NCBI RefSeq assembly: GCF_000350145.1
Contig: NZ_BAOL01000080.1
Location: 1-44,138, forward strand
DNA from: Ilumatobacter nonamiensis YM16-303
GTDB taxonomy: Bacteria; Actinomycetota; Acidimicrobiia; Acidimicrobiales; Ilumatobacteraceae
DNA length: 44,138 bases
Reading direction: 5' to 3'
The notes under the pieces were generated by a model. That model was given only the letters and a program-made list of their open reading frames with translations, had not been told where the DNA came from and did not search any database. Of the stretch, positions 1-7,992 are shown in pieces. How positions within the stretch are numbered: the first letter of the stretch is position 1; every line of letters begins with the position of its first letter. A program made the position numbers and the translations under genes.

Positions 1-1659
1 CGCCAGGAATCGTCGACCGATCCCGGTGCGGCGCAGATTCGCCACGGCGATCCCGAGCAGAGCCAGCACGATGCCGCCGAAGATGACGAATGCCGGATTC
101 TCGTTCTGCTGGCGAACGCTTCGCGCGGCGATGTCGACGCCGAAGAACGTCGGTTCCTTCACGAACGCCGGGACCCCGGCGCGCAGCTGCGTGATCACCT
201 CGTTCTCGAGGTACAGCGACTGGATCGCGACGGCGGCGGCGATGGTGACGACCGCGAGTTGGACGCCGCGTATTCGTACGGCTGGCAGGCCGACGACCAC
301 ACCGACGATCACGGCGACCACCACCCCGATGGCTCCTGCGATCGGCCACGGGAGTCCCGGTCCGTCGACGGGCACGAGGTTGGACCCGCGGCCGATGCCG
401 TCGGCCATCATCCGTGCAGTGATGAAGGCGGCGATGCCGGCGAACGACATCTGCGCCAACGAGATCTGGCCGGTGTACCCGGTGAGCACGACGAGCGACA
501 GACTCACGATCGCGAAGATCAAGCCTTGCTGGAGCGACCCGGCGAAGCGGGTGCGCCCGCCGGAATTCTCGAAGACGAACGCGAGGAGCGAGATCACGGT
601 GACCCACACCAGCGCGTGCTCGAACATTCGCTTCGGCATGGGAGCGAGCGGGAGACGCCGCTCCTTGATCGTGCCGCGGATCGGCAACGACTGTCCCTTC
701 ACGTAGAGCACGATGACGATCACGATCAGCGGAATCGCCTCGCTGACCCCGTTCTGGAGCCACGTGAGGCCGGACACATCGAACCAGTCCGCCTTGTTCA
801 GTTCGAGCAGGTTGCGAACCGCTCCGAGCGCGAGGCCGCCCGCGATCGCGAGTGGAATCGAGCGCAGGCTGCCGATCAACGCAGCCGCCAGCGCGGGGAC
901 GATCAGGGCAGTCAGTCCGATCGGCGTGATCGTGCCCTGGATCGGACCGACGACGATCACGGCCAGGGTGGCGCTGACCGAGGCGATCACCCAGTTGACA
1001 GCGGCCAGCGTCTGCGGCGAGTAGCCGAGGAGGATGGCCCCCTTCTCGTTGCCGGCCGCAGCGCGGGTGGCGAGTCCGAATCGCGTGTAGCGGTAACCCG
1101 CCCACAGGACGAGCCCGAACAGCAGGCTGAACAAGAACGCGTAGATGGAGTTGCGGGGGAAGGGCTTTCCGAGCCCGAGGAAGTTCTGCACCACCTCGTC
1201 GGGAACGACGCTGCGCGGCTGCGGGAACGCCGTGCCGAAGTTGAGCAGCGCCACCCCCTGGAGGTAGAGCAGGATGCCGACCGATGCGACGACCTTGCCG
1301 AGCGGCGCAGCGTTGCGCAACGGACGGAACACCAGGAAGTGCACCGCCAACCCGAGGAAGGCGGCCATCAGGAGCGCGATCATCAACGAGGGAAGGAACG
1401 GCCATCCCCCCGAATCGCTCAGCGTGATCCGCACCGGAACGTTGAGCGTGTGGGTCGGGAGGAAATCGAGCCACGGCAGGAACAGTTCGCCCCGGTTCCA
1501 CGCCGTGTCGAACGTGAACATGCCGTACATGGCGAGTGCGCCGTGTGCGAAGTTGATGACGCCCGAGCCCTTGTAGGACACGACCAGGCCTGCGCCGAGC
1601 ATGGCGAACAGTGCGCCCAGGCCCAGCCCACCGATCAGATCGAAGATGATGTCATTCAC
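1..1659 (-). CDS. Fused LivH-LivM branched-chain-type ABC transporter permease (partial, cut by window edge)
   Basis: Inner-membrane permease of a HAAT-family ABC importer for branched-chain amino acids, amides or related small acids. The reading frame stays open from a GTG at 1659 to the left edge (553 codons, no stop). Residues 1-320 read like LivH (SYKGSGVINFAHGALAMYG near residue 30, then FRPLRNAAPLGKVVAS). A basic linker lies near residues 325-340, and a second module reads like LivM (TGYTGQISLAQMSFAGIAAF), reaching RRTGIGRRFLA at the edge. The two permeases are usually separate genes, so this is a fusion. A GGGGGA stretch precedes the GTG. The binding-protein gene lies upstream on the same strand, 149 bases away, with a strong hairpin between. 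The ATPase genes presumably lie beyond the edge. Substrate cannot be told from sequence. Confidence 0.9.
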   Translation of the reverse strand, partial: MNDIIFDLIGGLGLGALFAMLGAGLVVSYKGSGVINFAHGALAMYGMFTFDTAWNRGELFLPWLDFLPTHTLNVPVRITLSDSGGWPFLPSLMIALLMAAFLGLAVHFLVFRPLRNAAPLGKVVASVGILLYLQGVALLNFGTAFPQPRSVVPDEVVQNFLGLGKPFPRNSIYAFLFSLLFGLVLWAGYRYTRFGLATRAAAGNEKGAILLGYSPQTLAAVNWVIASVSATLAVIVVGPIQGTITPIGLTALIVPALAAALIGSLRSIPLAIAGGLALGAVRNLLELNKADWFDVSGLTWLQNGVSEAIPLIVIVIVLYVKGQSLPIRGTIKERRLPLAPMPKRMFEHALVWVTVISLLAFVFENSGGRTRFAGSLQQGLIFAIVSLSLVVLTGYTGQISLAQMSFAGIAAFITARMMADGIGRGSNLVPVDGPGLPWPIAGAIGVVVAVIVGVVVGLPAVRIRGVQLAVVTIAAAVAIQSLYLENEVITQLRAGVPAFVKEPTFFGVDIAARSVRQQNENPAFVIFGGIVLALLGIAVANLRRTGIGRRFLA

Positions 1660-1759
1660 GCCGTCCCCCGGTCGTGTTGATGTGCGGTTGTCGGTTCAGA
1701 GATTCGAGTTCACGGCGTCCCTCCCCATCGACGCCGTGACTCCGATCGATTCGTCCGAT

Positions 1760-1788
1760 CGCCGCCCGGCCGTCACGGCCGGGCGGCG
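1760..1788 (-). terminator. Strong hairpin between binding-protein and permease genes (attenuator or terminator)
   Basis: A perfect 13-bp stem (CGCCGCCCGGCCG and its complement) closes a 3-base loop TCA. It lies 21 bases after the stop of the binding-protein gene and about 100 bases before the permease start, both on the minus strand. No T-run follows, so it may stabilise the 3' end of the binding-protein mRNA and lower permease expression rather than end all transcription. That is inference from position. Confidence 0.7.
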
Positions 1789-1808
1789 ACTGGATCGATT
1801 CGTGGTGC

Positions 1809-3317
1809 TCAGCCGCCGGGGCGAAGCTCCGTGCCGGCGACCAGATCGAGGCCGGTGAACTCCTCGACGACCAGGTCGAGCTGTTCGCCGTCCCACTGGT
1901 TGGCCCCCACGGTTGCGTTGCAGACCGCCACGTACGGCTCAGGTGCTCCCGAGCAGTCGAGTGGCGTGCTCCCGAAGGTTTCCTGCGTGCCGTCGGTGGC
2001 GGCGAGAGCGTCCGCGATCGCCTGACCGGTCACTTCGCCCTCCACGTTCTGGGAGAACTCCCAGATGTTCATCATCGAGGCGAAGCCGGCGCTGGCGAAC
2101 GTCTTGAAGATGTCGTCCTCCGACATCCCGTACTCGGCACCCTTCTCCTGATAGGTCGTGGCCTCCTCGAGACGCTTGCCCTCGAGGCTGTCGAGCGGGG
2201 ACAGCAGGCCGCTGGAGGTGCCGACGATGTAGATGCCCTCGGCGGTTTCACCCGCGGCGCGCATGGCTTCGAAGTCGGTGCACGAGCTCGAGAGAACCAA
2301 CGGGGTCTCCTCCACGGTCCAACCGAGGCGCCCGAGAGCGTCGACGAAGTTCCAGCAATCGGAACCCTGTGCCGAGTAGATGATCACGTCCGGATCGTTC
2401 TCGAGCACTTCGGTCGCCTGCGGAGTGACGTCCGGGGCGGCCGGGGCAATCGGCACGCCGATGTAGGTGAGGTCGGGCTTCTCGCCGGCACGCTCGCTCG
2501 CTGCCGGCTCGGATCCGTTCAGGACGTCGAGCGGCTTGGCCTCGAGGTCGTTGTAGCAGACCACGCCGGGAGGCGTGTCGGCCCATGGCACCGAGACCGT
2601 GTTGACCTCGATGCCCTCCAACTCCTCGATCTGGTTCGTGGCGAATTCGACGAGTCCGGTGTGGGCGCCGAGGCATCCACCGCCGGCGCCGATCGAGTAC
2701 ACGCCCTCGGACGTGAAGTCGGCGATGGTCACCGGGGTCCCCACGATCACCGGGATGTCCGAACCCTGGTAGATCGAGAAGTGATTCCCGAAGAAGTTGA
2801 ACGTGGACAGTCCGAGTTCGACTCCGCTGGCCGCCAACTCGTTGGCGCACCGTTGCGAGTCGTCGGGTGCGACGACCATCTTGCAGAGTTCGATCTCGAT
2901 CGGACGTCCACCGAGCCCACCGAGTTCGGCGTTGATGTAGTCAGCCGCCGCCTGGATCGCGATCGAGTACTCGGGGAACGAGCCTGCGGGGTCCCCCTCG
3001 GCGTTCTGCACACCGATTCGGATCGGCTCGCCGGTGGCTTCACCCGCTGGTTCGGCGGCTGCTTCGTCGCCACCACCGTCGTCGGCCTCACTGCTTTCGG
3101 TTTCACCGGCATCGTCGCCGGCCGCATCGCTGGACGGAGCCTCCTCCGAGTCGGTGCCGGTGTCGTCCGACGCCTCCTCGGCCGCCTCGGTGCTGGCCGC
3201 TTCACCGTCGCTTCCGTCGTCGCTGTCACTGTCGCTCCCGCACGCTGCCGCGATCAGCGCGAAGCTGAACACCGCAGCGGTAACACGGCGAGTGCGCCGA
3301 TTGGATCGAGTCGTCAT
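1809..3317 (-). CDS. ABC transporter substrate-binding lipoprotein, branched-chain amino acid type (Peripla_BP_6-like)
   Basis: Extracytoplasmic solute receptor for the adjacent fused permease, 502 residues. The start at 3317 is chosen because it gives a basic n-region and hydrophobic stretch ending in the lipobox LIAAAC (Cys26), and GGGGGAA lies 9 bases upstream; the open frame runs further upstream but without coding character. Residues 28-97 form an acidic, Ser/Asp/Glu/Ala-rich low-complexity tether. The type I periplasmic-binding fold begins at EPIRIGVQNAEGDPAGSF. Several Cys residues in the mature domain could form disulfides outside the cell. Ligand unknown; branched-chain amino acids, amides and aromatic acids are all possible for this family. 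An operator-like motif lies about 85-105 bases upstream. Confidence 0.9.
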   Translation of the reverse strand: MTTRSNRRTRRVTAAVFSFALIAAACGSDSDSDDGSDGEAASTEAAEEASDDTGTDSEEAPSSDAAGDDAGETESSEADDGGGDEAAAEPAGEATGEPIRIGVQNAEGDPAGSFPEYSIAIQAAADYINAELGGLGGRPIEIELCKMVVAPDDSQRCANELAASGVELGLSTFNFFGNHFSIYQGSDIPVIVGTPVTIADFTSEGVYSIGAGGGCLGAHTGLVEFATNQIEELEGIEVNTVSVPWADTPPGVVCYNDLEAKPLDVLNGSEPAASERAGEKPDLTYIGVPIAPAAPDVTPQATEVLENDPDVIIYSAQGSDCWNFVDALGRLGWTVEETPLVLSSSCTDFEAMRAAGETAEGIYIVGTSSGLLSPLDSLEGKRLEEATTYQEKGAEYGMSEDDIFKTFASAGFASMMNIWEFSQNVEGEVTGQAIADALAATDGTQETFGSTPLDCSGAPEPYVAVCNATVGANQWDGEQLDLVVEEFTGLDLVAGTELRPGG

Positions 3318-3401
3318 TTCAACATTCCCCCATTGTGAATCGTGCATGCGGCCATCGGCCGCCCCCTGCGAACAGCGGTTGCTCTCCGCTGCGTCGGAAA
3401 G

Positions 3402-3421
3402 TAACCGAACGACCATTAAGG
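3402..3421. promoter_or_regulatory. Operator-like site A upstream of the binding-protein gene
   Basis: Reads TAACCGAACGACCATTAAGG. The 13-base core CCGAACGACCATT (3405-3417) recurs exactly at 17473-17485. Joined with that second copy it suggests a dyad of the form TAACYGAA-N6-TTCRGTTA, typical in size and symmetry of TetR-family operators. It lies 85-105 bases upstream of the minus-strand binding-protein start at 3317, where a promoter is expected. Binding protein inferred, not shown. Confidence 0.5.
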
Positions 3422-3478
3422 AAACGAGGCGGAGCGGACCAATCTCGATCAGGGGGTGAGGCCGGCTGCGACGCCTCG

Positions 3479-4513
3479 TCACCGGTTCGGGTCGACGAGC
3501 ACCTTCACCTGTTCGCTCGTTCCACTGGCCAGATCGGCCAACGCTGCTTCGAACCCGTCGAGGCCGGTGGTCGACGTGTGGAGCGGTTCGACCTGGATCC
3601 GCCCATCGGCGATCATCCCCATCGCCATCTCGAACTCCTCGTGCAGGTACGCGAGCGAGGATGTCACCGCGATCTCCTTCACCAGCCACGCACCGGGCGA
3701 GATCGGCGCGTCGCCCTCGGCGAGTCCGATCAGGCACATCGCGCCTCCCCGGCGCGCGAGGTCGACGGCCGACTGCACGGCGAACGGACGCCCGACGCAT
3801 TCGTACACGATGTCGGCACCGAGGCCGTGAGTGAGTTCGGCGATCAACGTGTCGGTCTCCTCGCCCGGAGCGACGGAATGATGCGCGCCCAGCGCGCACG
3901 CCAGCTCGCGACGCTGCGCGTTCGGTTCGACCACGACCACCTTGCCGGCGCCGGCGGCGCGCACCCACTGCATGGTGGCGAGCCCGATCGGGCCGCCACC
4001 TTGGATGACGGCGATGTCGCCGAGTCGCAGCGCGCTCGTGCGGACCGCGTGGAACGCCACGGTAATCGGTTCGACTTGAGCTGCCTGCAGGTCGGTCAGA
4101 CCGGAGTCGGTCCGCACGACACGGCTCGAGGCGACCGCGAGCCTCGGAGCGAAGCCACCGTGCGGTGGAGCCAGTTCGTCGCGGCCGACCGCCGACAGGA
4201 ACGAAACCTGACACCGATCGGCTTGCCCACGACGACACGCCGTGCACTGCCCGCACGCCGGAGCGGCAGCGACGACGACGCGGTCACCTTCGGACAACGA
4301 GTTGACCTCGGCACCGATCGCCGACAGCGTGCCCGACCACTCGTGGCCACAGATCGCCGGGTTGTACGGGCGGCCCGACTGGTACGCGTGGATGTCGGTA
4401 CCGCAGATCCCGCAGTACGCGATGTCGACGACGACTCCGGCGGGTGCGGGAGTCGGGTCGGGAAACTCGACGAGTTCGACTGTTTCGGTTCCGGTGATGA
4501 GGGCAGCGTGCAT
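3479..4513 (-). CDS. Zinc-dependent alcohol dehydrogenase (MDR superfamily)
   Basis: Cytoplasmic NAD(P)-dependent oxidation of an alcohol or polyol, 344 residues, the usual length for medium-chain dehydrogenases. The start at 4513 has the strong site GGAGGAGAAA 5-14 bases upstream; the frame extends further but without this signal. Catalytic zinc ligands are visible as the Cys of YCGICGTD and the GHEWSG motif. The structural-zinc lobe is CGQCTACRRGQADRC, which carries the expected spaced cysteines. The Rossmann motif is GGGPIGLATMQWV. It resembles threonine/sorbitol/butanediol dehydrogenases; a butanediol-type role would fit the acetoin-type dehydrogenase genes near 20 kb, but this is speculation. 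It is divergent from the ABM gene at 4611 with 97 bases between. Confidence 0.9.
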   Translation of the reverse strand: MHAALITGTETVELVEFPDPTPAPAGVVVDIAYCGICGTDIHAYQSGRPYNPAICGHEWSGTLSAIGAEVNSLSEGDRVVVAAAPACGQCTACRRGQADRCQVSFLSAVGRDELAPPHGGFAPRLAVASSRVVRTDSGLTDLQAAQVEPITVAFHAVRTSALRLGDIAVIQGGGPIGLATMQWVRAAGAGKVVVVEPNAQRRELACALGAHHSVAPGEETDTLIAELTHGLGADIVYECVGRPFAVQSAVDLARRGGAMCLIGLAEGDAPISPGAWLVKEIAVTSSLAYLHEEFEMAMGMIADGRIQVEPLHTSTTGLDGFEAALADLASGTSEQVKVLVDPNR

Positions 4514-4610
4514 GTTCGGTTTCTCCTCCGGCTCGTCGTCGGGTGCGAGCGCATGGACATACTGACCCGCGTCCGCTCCCTCCCGACGAGTCCGAACCGG
4601 AGAACACCCA

Positions 4611-4958
4611 ATGAGCCTCATCGCCGTCGAAGCCGCGATCACCGTTGCCGACCCCTCCACCCGCCAAGCCCTGATCGACCGATCGATTCCGATCCAGCAG
4701 GCGACCCGTGACGACGAGCCCGGCTGCGTGGTCTACTGCTTCGCGGCCGATCCGTGCGAGGACGACCTGATCCAGGTGTACGAACTGTGGGAGTCCGAGG
4801 AATCTCTCCAGGCGCACTTCGACCACCCGAACTACCACGCCATGCGGGACATGCTGGGTGCCGGAGGACTCGTGAGCGCGGTGAGCCGGAAACATCGCAT
4901 CGACGCCACCGCGCCGGTCTACAACGCGGATCGCACGCCGAGCGCTGCATTCGACTGA
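4611..4958 (+). CDS. Antibiotic biosynthesis monooxygenase (ABM)-domain protein, putative quinol monooxygenase
   Basis: Small dimeric alpha-beta-barrel protein of 115 residues. The ABM signature is seen in the order TVADPSTRQALI (helix 1), DEPGCVVYCFAADP (strand), IQVYELWESEESLQAHFDHP (strand plus helix), typical of YgiN-like cofactor-free quinol oxygenases and of many small stress or catabolic proteins. The ATG at 4611 follows GGAGAACACCCA. It is the first gene of a plus-strand pair with the Rieske oxygenase at 5042, although the oxygenase has its own promoter signals in the 83-base gap. The substrate is not deducible; an aromatic or quinol product of the oxygenase is a reasonable guess. Confidence 0.8.
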   Translation: MSLIAVEAAITVADPSTRQALIDRSIPIQQATRDDEPGCVVYCFAADPCEDDLIQVYELWESEESLQAHFDHPNYHAMRDMLGAGGLVSAVSRKHRIDATAPVYNADRTPSAAFD

Positions 4959-5016
4959 GACGAGCGACGGTTCCGACCTCGACGCGACGTCGGATCGCTC
5001 CCGCTACGTCGAAAAG

Positions 5017-5041
5017 TGATCGTCTGATCAATAATGGGCAG
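5017..5041 (+). promoter_or_regulatory. Leaderless promoter with operator-like palindrome for the Rieske oxygenase
   Basis: TGATC-GTCT-GATCA (5017-5030) is a perfect 5-bp dyad. Its last base begins AATAAT (5030-5035), which sits exactly at -12 to -7 if transcription starts on the A of the ATG at 5042. No ribosome binding site is visible before this ATG. A repressor bound to the dyad would cover the -10 region. Confidence 0.5.
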
Positions 5042-6457
5042 ATGACAGCGACCGAGAACTCCGAACTCGACACCGGAGCACGCTCGCCGGGCCTCTCCTA
5101 TCAGGACCTGCTCGACGCCGACACCCATCCGGTACACGAGGTCCTGCGCCTCGAATCTCCCAAGTACCTCGGCAGCGAGGACGTCCCCATCGAGCGGTAC
5201 ACCTCGCGGGAATGGCACCGACGAGAGGTCGACCAGATGTGGTCGAAGGTGTGGCAGTTCGCATGCCGCGAGGAACACATCCCCGAGGCCGGCGACTACA
5301 TCATCTACGAGATCGCGGAACTCTCGTTCCTCGTCGTGCGTCAGGACGACGGCTCGATCAAGTCGTATCCGAACGCCTGCCTCCACCGCGGCCGCCAACT
5401 CAAGGAGTACGACGGACACTGCTCCGAGATCCGTTGTCCGTTCCACGGATTCGCGTGGAAGCTGGACGGCAACCTGCAGGACGTGCCGGCGGCGTGGGAC
5501 TTCCCACACGTCGATCAGCGCCCTGACGACTTCACCTTGCCCGAGTGCAGCGTCGACACCTGGGCCGGGTTCGTCTTCATCAACCCCGACCCCGATGCCT
5601 CGCCGCTCGCCGAACAGCTCGGTGATCTGATCGAGCACTTCGAGGTGTGGAACCTGGAGGACCGCTACGTCGAAGGGCACGTGTCGCGGATCATCGAGGC
5701 GAACTGGAAGATCGCGCAGGAGGCGTTCTGCGAGGCGTACCACGTCAACGCCACACACCCGCAGATCCTCACGTACCTCGGCGACGTCAACAGCCAGGTC
5801 GACGTGTTCGAGAACTGCTCACGGGTGATCACGCCCGGTGGCACGCCGAGCCCGCTGCTGGGCGACGTCGACCTCACCGAGACCGACCTTGCACGGGCGA
5901 TGCTCGACGTCCGTGTCGACCACGAATCCCCCGTGTCGATTCAGGAGGGACACACGGCGCGCGCCACCTTGTCGCAGATGACGCGGGAGCGCTGGCGCCC
6001 GATCGTCGGCGACGCGGTCGATCAGATGAGCGACTCGGAGATGATGGACTCGCTCGACTACACGGCGTTTCCGAACTTCCACCCCTGGGGCGCGTTCAAC
6101 CGGATCGTGTACCGGTTCCGCCCGAACGGCGACGACCACCGCTCGGCGATCATGGAGTGCTTCCTGCTCTCGCCGTTCAAGGGTGAGCGACCGCCGCCGG
6201 CCGAGGAGATCAAGCTGGGCGTCGACGACCCCTGGACGGACGCCCCGGTGCTCGGAATGCTCGGCAAGGTCTTCCAGCAGGACGTGTTCAACATGGCCAA
6301 GGTGCAGAAGGGTCTCGAGACCACTCGGAAGCCGGGGGCGACGTTCTCCAATTACCAGGAGTCGAAGATCCGCTGGCTGCACACCTTGCTCGGCGAGTGG
6401 GTGAACGACGACGTGCCGGTCAGTGTCGGCACCGGAGCGAAAGCGCGCCAGTCGTGA
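5042..6457 (+). CDS. Rieske non-heme iron ring-hydroxylating oxygenase, alpha subunit
   Basis: Catalytic subunit that oxygenates an aromatic or related substrate, 471 residues, typical for the family. The Rieske [2Fe-2S] ligands are Cys113, His115 (CLHRGRQL) and Cys132, His135 (CPFHGF). The mononuclear iron site is in the C-terminal domain: ANWKIAQEAFCEAYHVNATH supplies His234 and His239. The start at 5042 agrees with the family N-terminus and a leaderless promoter; the long upstream extension of the frame is rejected. The next gene overlaps its stop (GTGA). No beta subunit, ferredoxin or reductase is adjacent, so it is probably an alpha-only oxygenase fed by a redox partner encoded elsewhere. 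Substrate unknown. Confidence 0.92.
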   Translation: MTATENSELDTGARSPGLSYQDLLDADTHPVHEVLRLESPKYLGSEDVPIERYTSREWHRREVDQMWSKVWQFACREEHIPEAGDYIIYEIAELSFLVVRQDDGSIKSYPNACLHRGRQLKEYDGHCSEIRCPFHGFAWKLDGNLQDVPAAWDFPHVDQRPDDFTLPECSVDTWAGFVFINPDPDASPLAEQLGDLIEHFEVWNLEDRYVEGHVSRIIEANWKIAQEAFCEAYHVNATHPQILTYLGDVNSQVDVFENCSRVITPGGTPSPLLGDVDLTETDLARAMLDVRVDHESPVSIQEGHTARATLSQMTRERWRPIVGDAVDQMSDSEMMDSLDYTAFPNFHPWGAFNRIVYRFRPNGDDHRSAIMECFLLSPFKGERPPPAEEIKLGVDDPWTDAPVLGMLGKVFQQDVFNMAKVQKGLETTRKPGATFSNYQESKIRWLHTLLGEWVNDDVPVSVGTGAKARQS

Positions 6458-6666
6458 ACGGCATCGTGCATCCCTTCACCGGCGCCCTCCACGAGCAGGA
6501 TGGGAACGGCAACATCCGCGTCACGCTCGGCGACAAGGTCGGCATCTTCGGCACCGACGGACACTGGATCTCCGGCGAACTCCGCGAGTGCGACCCCCAA
6601 CTGTGCGGCTGGGTCGGCGGCCCGATCGTCACCAACCACCGCGTCAACCCCGCGCCCGACGCCTGA
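6454..6666 (+). CDS. Small conserved-looking protein coupled to the Rieske oxygenase (unknown function)
   Basis: Predicted 70-residue protein, not recognised. The GTG start at 6454 overlaps the oxygenase stop (GTGA), suggesting translational coupling; GGAGCGAAAG lies some 12 bases upstream. A longer version from 6397 would run deep inside the oxygenase gene and is less likely. The protein has a beta-rich look: IVHPFTGALHEQDGNGNIRV, then a DKVGIFGTDGHWISGEL stretch and DPQLCGWVGGP. There is no signal peptide or membrane segment and only two cysteines. Position suggests an accessory role for the oxygenase or its pathway. A terminator-like hairpin follows 2 bases after its stop. Confidence 0.7.
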   Translation: MNGIVHPFTGALHEQDGNGNIRVTLGDKVGIFGTDGHWISGELRECDPQLCGWVGGPIVTNHRVNPAPDA

Positions 6667-6668
6667 CC

Positions 6669-6695
6669 GCGCGTTGGTGGCAGGCACCGACGCGC
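6669..6695. terminator. Bidirectional terminator-like hairpin between convergent genes
   Basis: GCGCGTTGGTG and CACCGACGCGC pair over 11 positions (one G-U) around the loop GCAGG. It sits between the stop of the small gene (6666) and the stop of the convergent nitroreductase gene (6701). Confidence 0.65.
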
Positions 6696-6700
6696 AGGTT

Positions 6701-7354
6701 CTAGGACCAGGTGTTCCAGCGGACGAATTCTTCGGCGGGTGGACGTTTGGCGAGCTGGAAGTCGGTGCCGATCGTGTACGCCACCGGGAACAAGCCGGCC
6801 TGGCTGTAGTCGTCGTACGGGATCTCGAGGATCTCGGCGACGTCGCGCTCGTTCGAGAGATGCAATGACGTCCACGCCGAGCCGAGTCCACGCTCACGCA
6901 GCGCCAGCATGAAACTCCACACCGCGGGGAGGATCCCGCCCCAGCGTGACGCCTGGCGACCCGACGGCGTCCCCTCCCCCATTCGATCCGCGAGCAGCGG
7001 GATCACGAGGATCGGAACCTCGTGCATGTGCTCCGCCAGGTGTCGAGCCGACTGGTTCACGCGATCGGCCTGCGAGCCCGGTTCGGGCTCGGGAGCACCC
7101 GCATAGGCGGCTTCGAAGTTCGCGCGGTAGATGTCGGCGATCTGGCCACGCTTGTCCACGTCGTCGACGATCATCCACCGCCAACGCTGCGAGTTCGATC
7201 CGGTCGGCGACTGATGAGCGATGTCGATGCAGTCGAGCAGTACGTCGCCTGGGACGTCGCGGGTGAGATCGAGACGCTTGCGGACACTGCGCGTCGTCGT
7301 CAGCACCTCGTCGGCGCTGAGACCGAGTGTGGCGTGCGGCGCGCGCTCGGTCAT
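6701..7354 (-). CDS. Nitroreductase-family FMN oxidoreductase
   Basis: Flavin-dependent reductase of 217 residues, standard for the family. TTRSVRKRLDLTRDVP at the N-terminus matches the RRSxRxF-type FMN-phosphate contact region; SPTGSNSQRWRWMIVDD is the typical flavin segment (SPTGxNxQxW), and ERGLGSAWTSLHL is the C-terminal flavin-contacting motif. Its ATG (7354-7352) overlaps the stop of the PPOX gene as ATGA, so the two are co-translated from the promoter at about 7894. Members reduce nitroaromatics, enones or quinones; the partner protein suggests linked flavin or F420 chemistry. Exact substrate unknown. Confidence 0.88.
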   Translation of the reverse strand: MTERAPHATLGLSADEVLTTTRSVRKRLDLTRDVPGDVLLDCIDIAHQSPTGSNSQRWRWMIVDDVDKRGQIADIYRANFEAAYAGAPEPEPGSQADRVNQSARHLAEHMHEVPILVIPLLADRMGEGTPSGRQASRWGGILPAVWSFMLALRERGLGSAWTSLHLSNERDVAEILEIPYDDYSQAGLFPVAYTIGTDFQLAKRPPAEEFVRWNTWS

Positions 7355-7887
7355 GCGCCCGTCCCGGCATCGACCGCCGGTGCCTGCGCGGCCATCCATT
7401 CCGCGGTGGCTTTGCCCATCTTCGCTCCGTCGTATCCGATTCGCTGCGTCGGCTCGACCTCCAGAATCACCCGACGTGGGGAGTCGAGGAACTGGACGAA
7501 GAGCGCCGCAGCATCGGCGTCGTCGGGGCGGATGGCACCGGCCAGCGCCGGGTAGAACCACTCCTTCGTCGCGTCGTCGTCGTGCAACGTGCACGTGCCC
7601 TTGTACGTGACCGTCTTGTTGCGCGCCATGCTCGATCCGGTCGACGTGACCACGATGCACACCCGCGGGTCGCGCTTCACTGCGCTGATTCGTGCTCGCT
7701 GACTCGACGCCGTGAGCCAGAACCGGCCCTCGCGATACACGTACGACATGATCACCCCGACCGGCCAGCCCTCCTTGTTCGACCAGATGAAGGTGCACTC
7801 GTTCTGTGCGTCGAGCATCTGCGCCTCGTCGTCGTCATCGAGGCCGAATACGGTCACGTCTTCGTAATTGTCGGCTGGTTCGCTCAT
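7351..7887 (-). CDS. Pyridoxamine 5'-phosphate oxidase-like (PPOX/FDOR split-barrel) flavin or F420 protein
   Basis: Split-beta-barrel oxidoreductase of 178 residues. Diagnostic stretches are NKEGWPVGVIMSYVYREGRF, LTASSQRARISAVKRDPRV and VTYKGTCTLHDDD, the order found in F420- or flavin-dependent reductases of actinobacteria. The ATG at 7887 has no Shine-Dalgarno but has TACCGT at -12 to -7, so the mRNA is probably leaderless. It is first in a two-gene operon with the nitroreductase. Cofactor choice cannot be fixed from sequence; F420 is likely given the lineage. Substrate unknown. Confidence 0.85.
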   Translation of the reverse strand: MSEPADNYEDVTVFGLDDDDEAQMLDAQNECTFIWSNKEGWPVGVIMSYVYREGRFWLTASSQRARISAVKRDPRVCIVVTSTGSSMARNKTVTYKGTCTLHDDDATKEWFYPALAGAIRPDDADAAALFVQFLDSPRRVILEVEPTQRIGYDGAKMGKATAEWMAAQAPAVDAGTGA

Positions 7888-7899
7888 GTCCGAACGGTA
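7888..7899 (-). promoter_or_regulatory. Leaderless -10 element for the PPOX-nitroreductase operon
   Basis: On the minus strand TACCGT (7899-7894) is followed by six bases and the ATG at 7887, placing it at -12 to -7 of a transcript starting on the initiation codon. The same segment on the plus strand reads CCGAACGGT, a half-site-like match to site C at 15084. Confidence 0.45.
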
Positions 7900-7992
7900 C
7901 GGCGACGGCGACGCACGAAACGATGCGGACCACCACACCGAGCGAGTCCATCCGGACATCTCCGTCCCATCGGGTGCTTTCGTCTGCAGAAG

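Noticed and set aside
259-1680. Long plus-strand frame of 473 codons opposite the permease
   Set aside because: It is the complement of the LivH-LivM gene, is rich in Arg, Asp, Glu and His in the way high-GC shadow frames are, and has no domain or start signal.
3318-4256. N-terminal extension of the binding-protein frame to 815 residues
   Set aside because: It overlaps the alcohol dehydrogenase gene and lacks coding character; the lipoprotein signal begins at 3317.
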